This document shows, one piece after another, positions 1 through 12,100 of a stretch of DNA of 64,000 nucleotides. Origin of the DNA: Syngnathus acus (lineage: Eukaryota; Chordata; Actinopteri; Syngnathiformes; Syngnathidae); contig NC_051105.1 of NCBI RefSeq assembly GCF_901709675.1, positions 4,765,104-4,829,103 of the forward strand, given 5' to 3'. A program made the translations under genes and the position numbers. Below the pieces are notes generated by a model. It was not told where the DNA came from. It saw only the letters and a program-made list of their open reading frames with translations, and made no database searches. Position 1 is the stretch's first letter; every line of letters begins with the position of its first letter.

Positions 1-478
1 AAGGGAATTTAAAATAAAAATAGAATAGAGGCAACAACAGGCTGAATAATTGTACGGTATGCTAACATTACATGTCACGTAAACAACGAACTGAGAACAC
101 GCCTAGTATGTCAACATAACATATTAAGAGTTATTCGGATAACTATAGCATAAATAACATGCTAACAAGTTACCAAACCATCCGTGTCACGCCAAATCAC
201 TAAACCCAATGAAATCTTCATCCTCTGTGTTAAACAACTCCACTAACACTGGAGGTAGAAGATGCGTCCTCTTACTCTTCTACGTCGCTTACGTCAGACT
301 CATCAACACAATTATCAACACAGGCTGAGAGCGCCCTCTTGCGGTTTAGTGTGGAAATAACACGTGAAATGATATAATAATGTGTTCATAATTTCACACA
401 AGTCGCTCCAGAGTATATGTCGCACCCCCGGCCAAACTATGAAAAAAAACTGCAATTTATAGTCCAGAAAATACGGTA
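1..478 (-). mobile_element. Non-autonomous TIR DNA transposon, long form, cut by the window edge
   Basis: The right end (about 400-478) reads as a decayed copy of the end of the complete 174-bp MITE at 47002-47175. It has the same AGTCGCTCC block, the same 'AAACTATGAAAAAAAA' stretch and an end near ATACGGTA (TACCGTAT on the minus strand). From about 1 to 399 the sequence resembles the interior of a longer teleost repeat that I recognise by its wording ('gctgaataa', 'taacatgctaacaagtt', 'agcgccctcttgcgg'). The other terminus lies outside the window. No ORF is supported. The family relation at the right end is visible in the sequence; treating the whole 478 bp as one element is inference from remembered repeats. 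Confidence 0.6.
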
Positions 479-1017
479 TTTGATTTTGGAGATTCCACTT
501 CACGGGACACTCCTGCATATCTTCTCACCATGACATCAAGTAGACCAACACAATCAAATGACATCCAATATAAGAATGGTATCAACTATATTGCCTTTAC
601 ATAGATAATAAGATCAGGCTTACGACTCTCAAATGGAGCACATTTTGGCCCAGCGGGATTGAACAAGACAGAGACTGCTGGCTATCTTACTTACCTGCAC
701 TCATTTCCTGCTTCCCTGCACAGAACCATTTACCTGGCGAGATGGGCAGCGGACTATTTTGAGTTCTAGGGCTTGACTTTGACGTATTGCGCTCACTCTG
801 GGGATTAAAGACTTGCAAAGCCGTTTCTCCCGCCTGCATTACTTCCCACTGCAGACTTGGCTGGCTTTCCTATATATTTACTTCAGTTATTTATCACTCC
901 ACAACAGTGATGGAGAAGTCTGCAGCGGGAGACAGTCTCTTTACTTTCTCTTTTTATTATCGTGTCATTGTATAGTCAACTTAAGATGCAAATGTGATTA
1001 GTTGATATACCGCATGT

Positions 1018-1137
1018 GTCCTGTGACCGACTGGTGACCAGTCCAGTGTTGTACTGCACCTCTCACCCAAAGTCAGCTGGGTTAGGACCCGGAACCCTCA
1101 CGAAGACAATCACTACAGAAAATTGATTAATGAATAG
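1018..1137 (+). repeat. Decayed teleost LINE/SINE 3' tail
   Basis: The words 'ctggtgaccagtccag', 'tctcacccaaagtcagctgggttagg' and 'acagaaaattgattaatgaatag' follow the order of a very common teleost retroposon 3' tail that normally ends in a short (GAAT)n or (GGAT)n array. A second, weaker copy of the same wording is near 4940-5050, and a fragment near 51905-51970 ends in 'gaaaatggatggatggatg'. The family name is not certain. Confidence 0.5.
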
Positions 1138-2054
1138 TGATATTTCTTATGCTCATTGGAATCAAGCCTATTCCTTGAAAAGAAACGAGCAAAGGATTTG
1201 CCCATTTGTAGTAGCCATGAGGAAATGCTGCATTTTTGGATAGCCTACCTCAATTGCTATCATAAATTGGCCTGATTTGGGGTTTCTTTGCCTTTTCTCG
1301 CCTCACAGGAGAGATGTGAAATTGCAGTAGTTGTTCATGTGTCATTTCAGGGCCACTAAAGGTGCCGGGTCATCAACGCTATAATCGAAGTGTTTTACCT
1401 CCAACGGGTGGCCGGGCTTATTGCTGCAAGAGATGTTGAGCAAACGGCCTCTGTGGTTACGCCTTGATGCTTTCAAGCTACTTTAACCTCTCAACATCTT
1501 ACCTCTGTCTGACCTCACTTTCGTATGCAGTGGAAAGGTTTGTGCATGCTGGACAAGCTTGCATTTGTTTATATTTCACAATAAGTGGTCCCCCATATAA
1601 GTGAGTCCATCCATTCCAGAGTTAATTTGCTATCATCAAGCCATTTTAAGTGGGATTTTAAAAATGATTAGCAGTCATGCGAGTGTGAAAAATAAGTTAA
1701 CCACAATGTGTAGGGGAGACCTGGGACAATTGCAACATTTTTGACATGTGATGAATTCATGTCTTATGAATTAGGGGAATTGTGTCCAGCTGTATTTCTC
1801 AAAGGCTGGATGGATGGATGGAAAATATTTTGGAACATTTTCCAGCGCATTTCACTTGGCTGGTACAGTTGTGGTTGGGTGGTAGCGGCTGACTTTTCTC
1901 AGTCCACCTCCCACACTCCACCAACCATGTTGCCATCTCTGAATCCAATTCCCATTGTGATGGATTGGGAGGCAAATTGACAGTGTCACATTTCATATCA
2001 CAGCAAAGTGTACCGAGGCCAGAAGCTGGGTTGCAGTCTAATAACGAGAGGCCA

Positions 2055-2086
2055 GTGTGTGTGTGCGTGTGTGTGTGTGTGTGTGT
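2055..2086. repeat. (GT)n microsatellite
   Basis: About 32 bp of GT dinucleotide with one GC interruption. It lies in intergenic DNA. Confidence 0.9.
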
Positions 2087-4232
2087 CTAAAGGTACATTT
2101 TGTGTACGTGTACATGAAAGCAGGCAAGTCTGACGTGTCACAACGCATTAGAAAACGGCAGCGCTGACTAAGTGCGTCATGTCAATCTGTGATTGGACGA
2201 GCCGGCGGCGTTGTGCGTTAAGATGGCAGTGATCAGTGCAATTAAGGTGCCAGATGTCAAGTAGCAAAGCTTATGTACATACAACATCATTTAACATGGC
2301 TCCGCATTTAAAAAGCTGCTACGCACTCATTACCACCACTGCTACTATTACAAGTGAAATGTGATAAGCAGGGGTGATGCTTAGATTTTGCACTTCTCGT
2401 GAGAATTAACAGGAATGTGTATTAAGAAGAATATACGTATTGTAATGTACCTGTGGGTTAATATTAATAAAAGCTGTAGTTGGTGGGAGGTTCCTATTTT
2501 TGAAGAATAATCCATCCAGCCACCTTTCTGTGAGGTTTGACCTTATTAGGGCAATGGGCCTATTTTCAGGATAATATGAATACTTCCATCAGTATTCTAC
2601 AAATGCCACGCAATCAAATGTAACATCATAATGTGAATATTCATAATAAACGTCATGGTGGGTGTGAATGATTTGCAATACTGGAGAGAGTAAGTTTAAT
2701 TTTTCTTCTCAAGTTTAGAGCATTAGCAAGGTTCTGTTGTAAAAAAAAAAGGTTCAAATTACCACTTGATGAGCAAGTATTCTGGGACTTGTAGTTTTAT
2801 TGTCTATTGGGCGCATACCATTTTTAAGTGGACATCAACTGCGCTCTAGTGGTCAAAGTGATGACAGCAGACATTTGCAGGCAGTCCACAGATGTTTGCA
2901 GAGCAGCATAAAAAACGTCTTCATTCACATGGCACAACAATCTCTTCTGCCAAATTTCCGCCCAACTCACTATTTTTCATTTGATTGTTTGGTATTTAGT
3001 TTCACCTTTGCCAAGGTTTGGAATTTGTTAGCATACAGAATAAAACAATTAAGAATAATTCAATTCAATTAGCAAATGACTTCATGTATAATATGCTTTT
3101 TATAAATATGTGCTGCAGTACGTACATCATTATATTAATGTTATTTTAATTTATTCCAATTGTGAAAAATACATGAATGTTGACGTTAAAGTGAGTCATT
3201 CTTAAATTTCAATAACAAATGCATTGGACAGAAAAGGAGTAAAAGATTTATTTCCCTTTTTTCTTCATGTAAATATCACCACTTCCTTTCCAGCAATCAA
3301 ATACATACATCTAAAAGGGAATTTTTAGGGGATTAATGGAGAAAATGTGACAGATGGGAAGAAAAAAAAAAAAAGGCCAAGATTAAAGTATGCAGTAGAG
3401 CGTCCAACATTTGTTTAGCGGACTTTGTGAGATTGCAAAAACACAGTGAGATGCATTTGTCAGCACTCAAGTCCATCAGTGGACGCTCGCACTGTTGCGA
3501 TTAAACATTCACGACACCAACACTTAACTCTTACAAAGAATTCAAAGAAATAAATTATTCACAGGTTTTGATTTTTCGAATAAGGCTACTGAGGATGAAC
3601 AGTCTGATCATTAGGTCAGGAGAGATTTTCAGCTATTAAAGTTGAGGTAATACAAAATTGACATTGCAAAAACAGATTTCACATTGCATTTTTTGTAACA
3701 TTTCACGCAATGGCATGGTGTGGAGTTATTTGCAGAGATGCACTTTACAAGATAGCAAAAGAAAAAGTACCAGTAGATATAAATACTATCTTTTCTAAGC
3801 AGTGCGAAAGATGCTAAAACATCATTTTTCTAAAGCTTCCACTGAATTCTATGTTGGAATGCGTTTTCATGGTATTAGTGCTTTAAACGTTGAAAAAAAA
3901 AAACCCCATCTTCCTTACAACGACCCCTTTAAGGGAGTGTTACATAATTAAAGCAGCTCCTGCCTTTTATTTGACTTCATCTCAGACCTCTGACCTCCAG
4001 TATGGGAAAGGGCATATGAAATTTACAGTCACACAGGCACTTAAGAGAATCCAAACATGAACATTAATAAAACACCAGAATTTTTCAATAAAGGCACAAC
4101 AACTTCACTGACGATGCACAAACAATTGGTCTTGAAGACAAGAACATCACAAATTTTTTCCACACTCACTCTTCCATACATGAGCACACAAACACATTAA
4201 TTGTTTAATATAACAATTTGTGGATTTGTTTC

Positions 4233-4308
4233 CAACAATTACTGTTTATTAAAGTGACTACCACCCTTTTTTTCAACAATTACTGTTTATTAAAGTGACT
4301 ACTACCCT
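4233..4308. repeat. Two-copy tandem duplication, 41-bp period
   Basis: The 35-bp words at 4233-4267 and 4274-4308 both begin CAACAATTACTGTTTATTAA and differ at one base (accaccct versus actaccct). A short T-rich spacer separates them. It looks like one recent local duplication. Confidence 0.85.
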
Positions 4309-5111
4309 CTGTTCATAATTTGGATTTATGATGATTAAAAAAAACCAGTCATATTGATACATAAGCTACATACATTTGTGATTAAAAAGTCGATTAATTT
4401 TTTTAACATTAAAGCGACAATAATAAGCGCCTTATGCAGAGCATAAAAAATATATCACTTAAGCTAGAGAAATAGTAAGTGATGAGTTACAATTTGCGCA
4501 ATTCGTGTTAAGGAAATATTGTACATTCAAACGCTTGCATTACATCGATTAAAACACAACCTTAAGCACTTACTGCATTTGACTAAAATACAATTATGCT
4601 ATATTTATCTTATGTCAATAAATCCCTGCAAGAAATTCATATTCACATCATTTTTATCTTCTATATCGCGATTTATTATTATTCCATGTTGAAGATCCAA
4701 GTATGGGACATAGTGTTTTATTTTTGCATGCTAATCCTGTTCTTTGATTGGCCAGTCATTAGGGGTGGGAGCAAAAAGTAGTTTTTGTTGTAGATGTTGT
4801 TTTGGGCTGGGTAACAAAGTGCAATAGTGGTATGTTCGAATATCGTTTTTGTGGCTCCATCACACGTTCCAAACACGTATTTGAGGTTATTTCGGGACTC
4901 TAAATTGTCTAAGTCTGAATGATTGCTTGTCTATATATACACGATATACGACTGACCGCCGACCAAAGTTCATGCGGTCACCCAACTCAGCTGGGATAAC
5001 TAATTTGTGACCCTAAAGATAAGAATCCCTATTTGAAATTAATGAATAAAAGTGCATAATTTTCATTAGTATGTTTTGACAATTAGAATTAAATGACAAC
5101 TGCTTACCTGG

Positions 5112-5722
5112 GGGGTATTCCATGCAGATAGTTCAGCAAACTCTGAGTCTAATGGTGAGCTCGAGGTTGACACCCTGAGATGGGAGAAACTCTGAGTAAC
5201 AATTCCAGAACAGCTGATATGAATTAGGTAGATCAACTCTAACTAGGTTAACTTTGAGGTAAGCGTGTACACGGCTAGAAAAAAAAATGCCATCAATAGA
5301 GCATTGATACCTCGATTCATCATGGTAACTATGGAGAAGAAAAATCGATCTGTGCACTTAACATCCTTTAAATTATGGTGCTCTTTTGTTTTCAAATTCC
5401 TTTCTAAGATTTTCAGTAGAAAGTGTGACGGGCACATGTGACGACATTCGGTTTTCAAAATAAAATAAAATTTTTCAAAGCAAGAATGTGTTAGTGATGT
5501 CCCAGTAGAATACGTGGTTTGCTTGGGTACGCGTTGCAATACCACAGGAGTAAAGCAAACTTGACAGCAGCTAAAAACGAAATATAATAATATAATTCTG
5601 ATAGGTGTGGCACATTTTACTTGGGAATAATTGTGCATATCCTAGAACTAGAAACCTGGAGATTTCCTGTTTTCAGGCTTAACATACTCAGTTTTCACTA
5701 AACCTACTTTCTGGAATACCCC
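5112..5722. mobile_element. Harbinger-like non-autonomous DNA transposon
   Basis: The element begins GGGGTATTCCATGCAGATAG and ends CTACTTTCTGGAATACCCC, giving imperfect terminal inverted repeats of about 35 bp that include CTCTGAGT/ACTCAGTTTT. The interior repeats 'aactctgag' and 'gatgggagaaactctgag' and contains 'ttcatcatggtaactatggag', which I associate with a teleost Harbinger-type repeat. No transposase is supported; the 131-codon minus ORF inside it (5243-5638) has no recognisable motif. The TIRs are seen directly, and the superfamily label is inference. Confidence 0.6.
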
Positions 5723-6124
5723 ATGTACCCTTAAATACCCCTATGACCATCTGCAATGGCCTAGGTGCTCTTTCGTCACAATAAAAATTAGTATCTACAG
5801 ATGTAATTAGACACTTGGGACGGACACACATGCACGCACTCACACACACACACTATACAAACGCTCACAGGGAGCACCAAAAGCTCAGATTCACACATTT
5901 GAGCAGGATTCGTGAAAAGAAAAAAAGTCACATAATTTACAATGGCATGGAGGAATAAAGAAGTGATGTGTGTAGCAGGATCGAGGTTAACGGATAACTT
6001 ATTAATTCAGGTTGGCATATGAATAGTTTTAAAAAAAGTAGCTACGAATCAACAGTCAGCACCCATCTTTCCACGTGGAAAGTCATGCTCAGTGATTAAG
6101 TACACAAGTGGGCAGCACTGGTAT

Positions 6125-9100
6125 TTAACACCGAGGGATGAGGCCCTTCTTGTAGGCAACCATGCCAGCCACCGTGGCCACAGAAATAAAGGCCGAGAGA
6201 CCCATGAACTTGACCAGGCCGCCGACAGAAGGCAAATTCCTTTCCCAGAAGGTGGTGACGAATGGGAGTGCTGGCACATCCTGTTGGGATGGAGAAGAGG
6301 CGGGGCTTCAGTCACATGTGTCACTTAAGTAACTGGAGTCAAAGTTCCAGAAGACTCCTCACCTCTGACTCAGGCTCTGTCTGCCAGATCTGACTGCGGT
6401 GGATTTTTCCCATTGTGCACAAAATCTGCAACACATTAAATTGGGGTCATTGTGCATTTACGTTATATTTGTATTGGTGTGATAAATCTGCAATCAAGTG
6501 TTCATTCAAAATGCGTTTATGGAAGACACACTTTAGACACTCTCTTCCAGCAGCGTCCGAGAATTCTGCAAATATTGTAACATCAAAAGACATAGTAGAT
6601 GTATGAAGTTTGTGTAGATAGAAGACTAAAGAGGCAAAAGGACCATTTAAAAAGAGAATTGTAGAGTATTTCAACAAAGCCTGTTAAGTATGCAGAGCAC
6701 TAAACTTGAAATGGGGTCTTTTATGGGATGTGTAAGGGACACATGAGACATGGATGCATTCACAAGTGACTTTTAGGCTCCAGTATTCCAGCATCAAAGT
6801 GAATTAAAGTAGGGCGGAAGTTTTCCAATCTGTAAAACAAAGCCAAGCTGATCCCTGGTGACCGTGAGGGAGTGCCAGTCAATCTTGTTATATAGAGGGT
6901 ATCTCATGATGCTAATGATGTTAGCATGGTACCAGGTGCTCAGCGTAAAACAGAAAAAAGGAGATTCTTTCAAGCCATACACTATCTAATTGAATTTTAG
7001 GATATCATGTGCAAAGACATTAGTATATGGAAAAACAATATGGGCCCTAGAAAAGAGCCCTGTGGTTTTGACGAGTCACTTTTTAAGCAAAACTAAATAA
7101 TAAATTTAGCAATGAAATATTAGTAGGCATAAAGTTTACCCTACTTTTAGCCACTAAATTGTCAGCTACTCTGGGTGGGAGGTGTCAAAGGAAAGCTGCT
7201 TGCTAAATTTCCCAAACGCCCAAATCAAGATGCACCAGTTTTTACACTTAGGAGCGCGTGCGTTGTCAATGAATATGTGTATATTTCAATTTCCCAACAC
7301 ATTGTGTATGTTCTGACCTCCTTGGCTGCTCTCTCTCCAGCCTGGACAGCACCCTCCATGTAGCCACTCCACTCAGTGGCAGTCTCAGTGCCTGCAAAGT
7401 ACAACCTGCCCACCGGCTCTCTAAGCACCCTGCAAGGAAGACACGGGGATGCTTTAACCGCAGTTCAGCACAGACACAGCTCGTTTATTCCCTCTGTTTA
7501 CCTTCCAAACTGGGTGAGGATGCCTGGAGGGAAATAGGCCGTGTAGCACCCTCCCGAATACTCCTCTTCACACCAGTTCTTCTCCTCGTAGTGGATCGCC
7601 TGGGGCACACATTGATGGGCGGATTTATTTCGATTCCAAATAGTGGGCGGTGAAGAGGGAAACGTCTCCGTGCAGGATGGTGGCCCTCAAGGACCAGGGT
7701 TTGAAACTTGAGCTTTAAATGATCTTCCATGTGTTTGTCGGAACTTACATGCAAAGCTTCCTCAGTGCCCAGAACTTTGGAGAAGCTCTCACAGATCATT
7801 TTGAATCTAAACACAAGACATAATTTTCAGCAGGGAAATAAGTGAAAGTGGTTTGTGTTGATCTTTTACCTCTCTTCTTTGGTGAGCCCACAGAATCTTC
7901 TGCATTTGCGGGCCAAGATAAATCTGTCAAAGGAAACAAAATACATTATCTTAAAACTAAGAACAATAATATAATATTTAAGCTTTTATTTTATTCAAGC
8001 TTTTATGGGTAACACCTAAAAACACAGAAATGTAGACATTTTTTTTTTAAATCAGCATCTAAAATACATTTAGGGACAGAGAATACCATGTTGGATTAAA
8101 TTTTACAGTTGATTCACCCCATAATGGCCGGCACGCTGCCATCAGGTTTCGTGTCATCCAACGTCAGTCCAATGGGCGCTCCCTCCTCCTCGATCACCAT
8201 GCTGCCACAAAAACCTGAAGAAGACAACCCCACCCAAAATTGCCGAAAAGCAAACCACACAAAGCAAATAAAGAGCTGTCTCTCCCATATTTTAATCACC
8301 CTTTTTTCTCCAGAAGTTCTCTTTGTAGTACACCATGCACTTGATGACCGAGCCCATGGGGACACGACTGATGAGTTGATTTCTCAGTGGGGGTAGCTCG
8401 GGGTTGAAGTGCATCTTCAGGTTGAGGACAGGAGGGGTGGCCACAATCACATACTTGGCCTGAGAAGATTGGAAAAACAGCCAGTGGATTTGTAATTCAG
8501 ATTTTTCTGAGATATTTGTTTACATAAAGACCTTTTTTTATAAAGTTGGTTAACAATAGGCAGCAGGACTGGACACAGGACTCAATTTTGAATTTTACGT
8601 CCAACCTTTTCGGCTGTCTGGATTTTTCTTTTTTTCGGGAAATTGTGAAAATTGTGGTTTTAGAATGCTTTGCAATGTTTTTTTTTTTTACAAGAAGGTC
8701 AATGCCCAGACTAACAAGACACTGTCTCGATTGTAAAAAAATACAGTTTGTTTAATTTTGTTTGAGAGAACTTCCAGCTGAGTGTTCAACAGCACAATAT
8801 TGATTTGACCATTATGAATCTCCACCATGTCTATTTTTCACACAGCTTACCCGTTGAATCGTAAATTACGACTCACCTGCTTTGGTCAAATAAGCGTTAT
8901 GCCGACCGGAATTGCAGTATGCGTGACATCATGAGGGAAAAAAGTTTGTTACCATGTAAGTCTGTTTGTCAGTCGTCTCCACTAGCACCATGTCGCCACT
9001 CTGGTCAATCCGGTAGACCGGAGATTGCAGCTTGACCCGATCGCCCAGTTCTCTGGCCATGCACTCGCTGATCTGACCTGACCCGCCCAAAAACTTTCTC

Positions 9101-12100
9101 TCCTGCAGGGGATGAAGAGCAATTATAGTGTGGTATTCTTATAAAGCTATAAAAATATATATATTGGTTACGTTTCATACCTGTCCTCCATTGGTAGTGG
9201 AGAAGATCCTCATGGTTCCTCCCGCCTGCTTGATGTACCACAGGAACCAGAGAGCCGACACCTCGTGGGGTTCGGAGGTGACGTTCACGTTAACAAACAG
9301 CATGGCGAAGCGACGGGTGGCACTTCAAACACAAAGCAAGGGCCATTTCATGTTAACTCCTACTTTTGTGATTGTTTTCATTTGAATTTTAACCTTGCCG
9401 AAACATTCCATCAAGTGTCAATAAAGTGTGCCTATACGCTGGAATTATATTTAGACTTGAATTCCAAATGTAACCAACAGATGTTACCTGGTCCAACAGA
9501 TTTTCTCTATGAGCTGCTGCATGCTCATGTGATCCCACTCCTCAGCATGGGGGGCTTTCCAGGGGGCTTCTCGAGGAATCTGGAAGCAAAAAGAGAAACA
9601 AATTGACGGGAATTTAATGTGGAATAGAAGAGTATAGAGGTGTTGCAAGTGGGTCCAGCGTTTACCTCCTTGCCCATTGCGTCAAAAGTCCGGAACAGAT
9701 TGTTGAAGTCCAAGTGGATGAGAGGGTTCCATGTGAGTGGGAAGAAGCCTTTGTAGGCGTAAGTCTTTCCCTAATAGATAAAACGAAGAGTTTAGTTTTG
9801 GATTCATTCTAATACCATTTCATGTAACCTTTCCACATTGAAGTCTTAAATTAGGAAAAGGAGCAATCACACTTTCTTTAACTCGGTAAAGACCCACTGA
9901 GATTGAAATCTCTTTTACAAACCGGGACCTGGCCAAAAGGTCGTCAGCACACGTCAACTGTAGTTATATTGGTTATCAACATAATTAGCAAACAGGCTTA
10001 TCGTGCCATTCTGACATTTGAAGTGAACATGAACTAAGATTATTATTGATGCATGCTACCCAGGGATCTATTTGAGTAAGGTGTACATAATGTACTTAAG
10101 GGTGAGGCTATTCAGCTTGAAGTTGATTGAACTTTACTTATAAACAAATTGCTAATCATTGTACTGAAACACAACAGACTGGTTTTGTTATTGACTGTCT
10201 GGGTCGCATGTACGCACACACATACGCACACACACACACACACAGACACACCCTGTGTGCAAACAATGACACTGAAAGTTTGAAGGGCATGACTGCCATA
10301 AACACTTATCTTTGCATGAGAGGCGGTGAAAGAATAAAAAAATTATACATTTCTATTTTAAATATCAAATAAAATGTTACCCTCTGCCTTCACACAATAA
10401 CCTTTCCATCTCCACGTAAACTGCAAAGTCTGATATTGTCTTTCCTCTGTAAGTAAATCAATGTGGGTTTTTGGTGGCTGGATATTGTGAGATATGCTGT
10501 CGCTATTTCGTGGTGGGAGTCTAAAGCACACTAAATCAAGGTACAAGTGTAATAGTAATTATGCTCTGAATTATACAACGTACGTACATTTAACACAAAA
10601 ACCTGCTGTTAAAACCTTTTGAGTCAGCGAGCGGAAGAAGAAAAACTGGGTCACGTTCAACCTTGTTTTTTGGAGTAATATTTATGACGTAGTATTCCAA
10701 TAAAAATATACATGTATTTATTTAGCAATATATGTATTGTGTCGTCTTTTATGACAATTGTGCTATTGTCAAGGTTGAACTTTTGACCTGTTTCTCAACG
10801 CTCATGTAGTCACTTAGATTAGAAGGTTATGTGGCAAAAGTTCAATGAAGGAAAGGTTAATACACTCAATGTGTTCATGTTTAACTTTTGTTCCCAGTGA
10901 AAATGGAAAACCTCTTTTCTTATGCCACCTCACGATACTAAATTTACGCCACACAAATATGTCGCATATGAAAACATTGATTTGGTACAGTGTTCAGAAA
11001 TGTCTGTTTCCATAAAGAGTTCATGAGCGTTTCCATGGCAATGGCGGTGAAGCGTTCACACAGGAAAGGCGAGCGTGTGAGGAGGAGGAGAGGGAGAGTA
11101 TGCACACAAGCATCTGCTTCTACATCAGAGGGCAGCCAATCGCCTTTCGCTTGGCCGGAAAGACAACACAGATCCGACGGCTGCATCCCCTGTAGGTGGT
11201 GCTACATTAACCAAAATATTAGGAACAGCTCAAGCGTGCTTTTTTTTTTTTACACAAAAAACAATCATCATAACATTGCTATTTTAATACTTACAAGCTC
11301 TCATTTGATTGCATAGGTCAGTAAAGCGAATAACTCCAGCAAAACACGGTTGGGAGAAGGAGGAAGGCAGGAAGTTGATTGGTGGAAATGATCCACACAG
11401 CATTTTCCAAAGAACAGTCATGCGCTAATAAAGCCGTCGGACAATTATTCAACAGTTGCATCTTCCACTTAGCCAAATAAACACTTCCCTTAAATATTGT
11501 AAACGTCTTGCTTTTAGGTCAAACAAAACGGTAAAAAGTATAATATGATCTTTTTTTTTCAGCATGATCAATAGATCTCAATTTACGTTGATAACCAAAA
11601 TAGCAGCACCTACCAACATTTCCGCCCCAATATTAAAGAGCATCTTTTGTGATGTGCAATGGCAGCCGACGTAACATTCTATTACAGTCAGATATATAAT
11701 CGGATTTTATGTGCGGCCATTTTAATGGATGATATAGTAATGTAATTTAATAGTTTCTTTTTTTTTTTTTAAGAATTCAAGTAACACTGCAAAACACTTT
11801 TAAATAAAGGACATTACAGTTAGCTGCGCTTTGTGGGAATACTTTATGAAGAAGAAATTAAGGCGCATAAATGACATGGCAATAAAGAGCAGACTAGCAC
11901 TTAATTATCAGATGTTTGTAACGACGGTGCAATGGAGACTGAGTGATAAAGCCCACTGTACAAATATAATAAGATGATAAAATGCATAATAAAAAGTCTG
12001 CTAGCCAATGAGTGACATGAAAGATTGCAGTGCTGACAGCTCCAAGGCTCAGAAGCCTGCTGATAAGGAAAGCAAGCGCTGGCCTTTTGGATTACAATCT

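Larger units (their letters stand above)
479..3246. other. Intergenic DNA without a supported gene
   Basis: No conserved protein is visible in either strand. The short ORFs have no recognisable domains. The stretch holds a decayed LINE-tail-like segment near 1018-1137 and a GT microsatellite at 2055-2086. It lies downstream of the 3' end of mao. Confidence 0.6.

Noticed and set aside
5243-5638. 131-codon ORF inside the Harbinger-like element
   Set aside because: No DDE transposase or Myb-like motif; taken as a chance frame in a non-autonomous copy.
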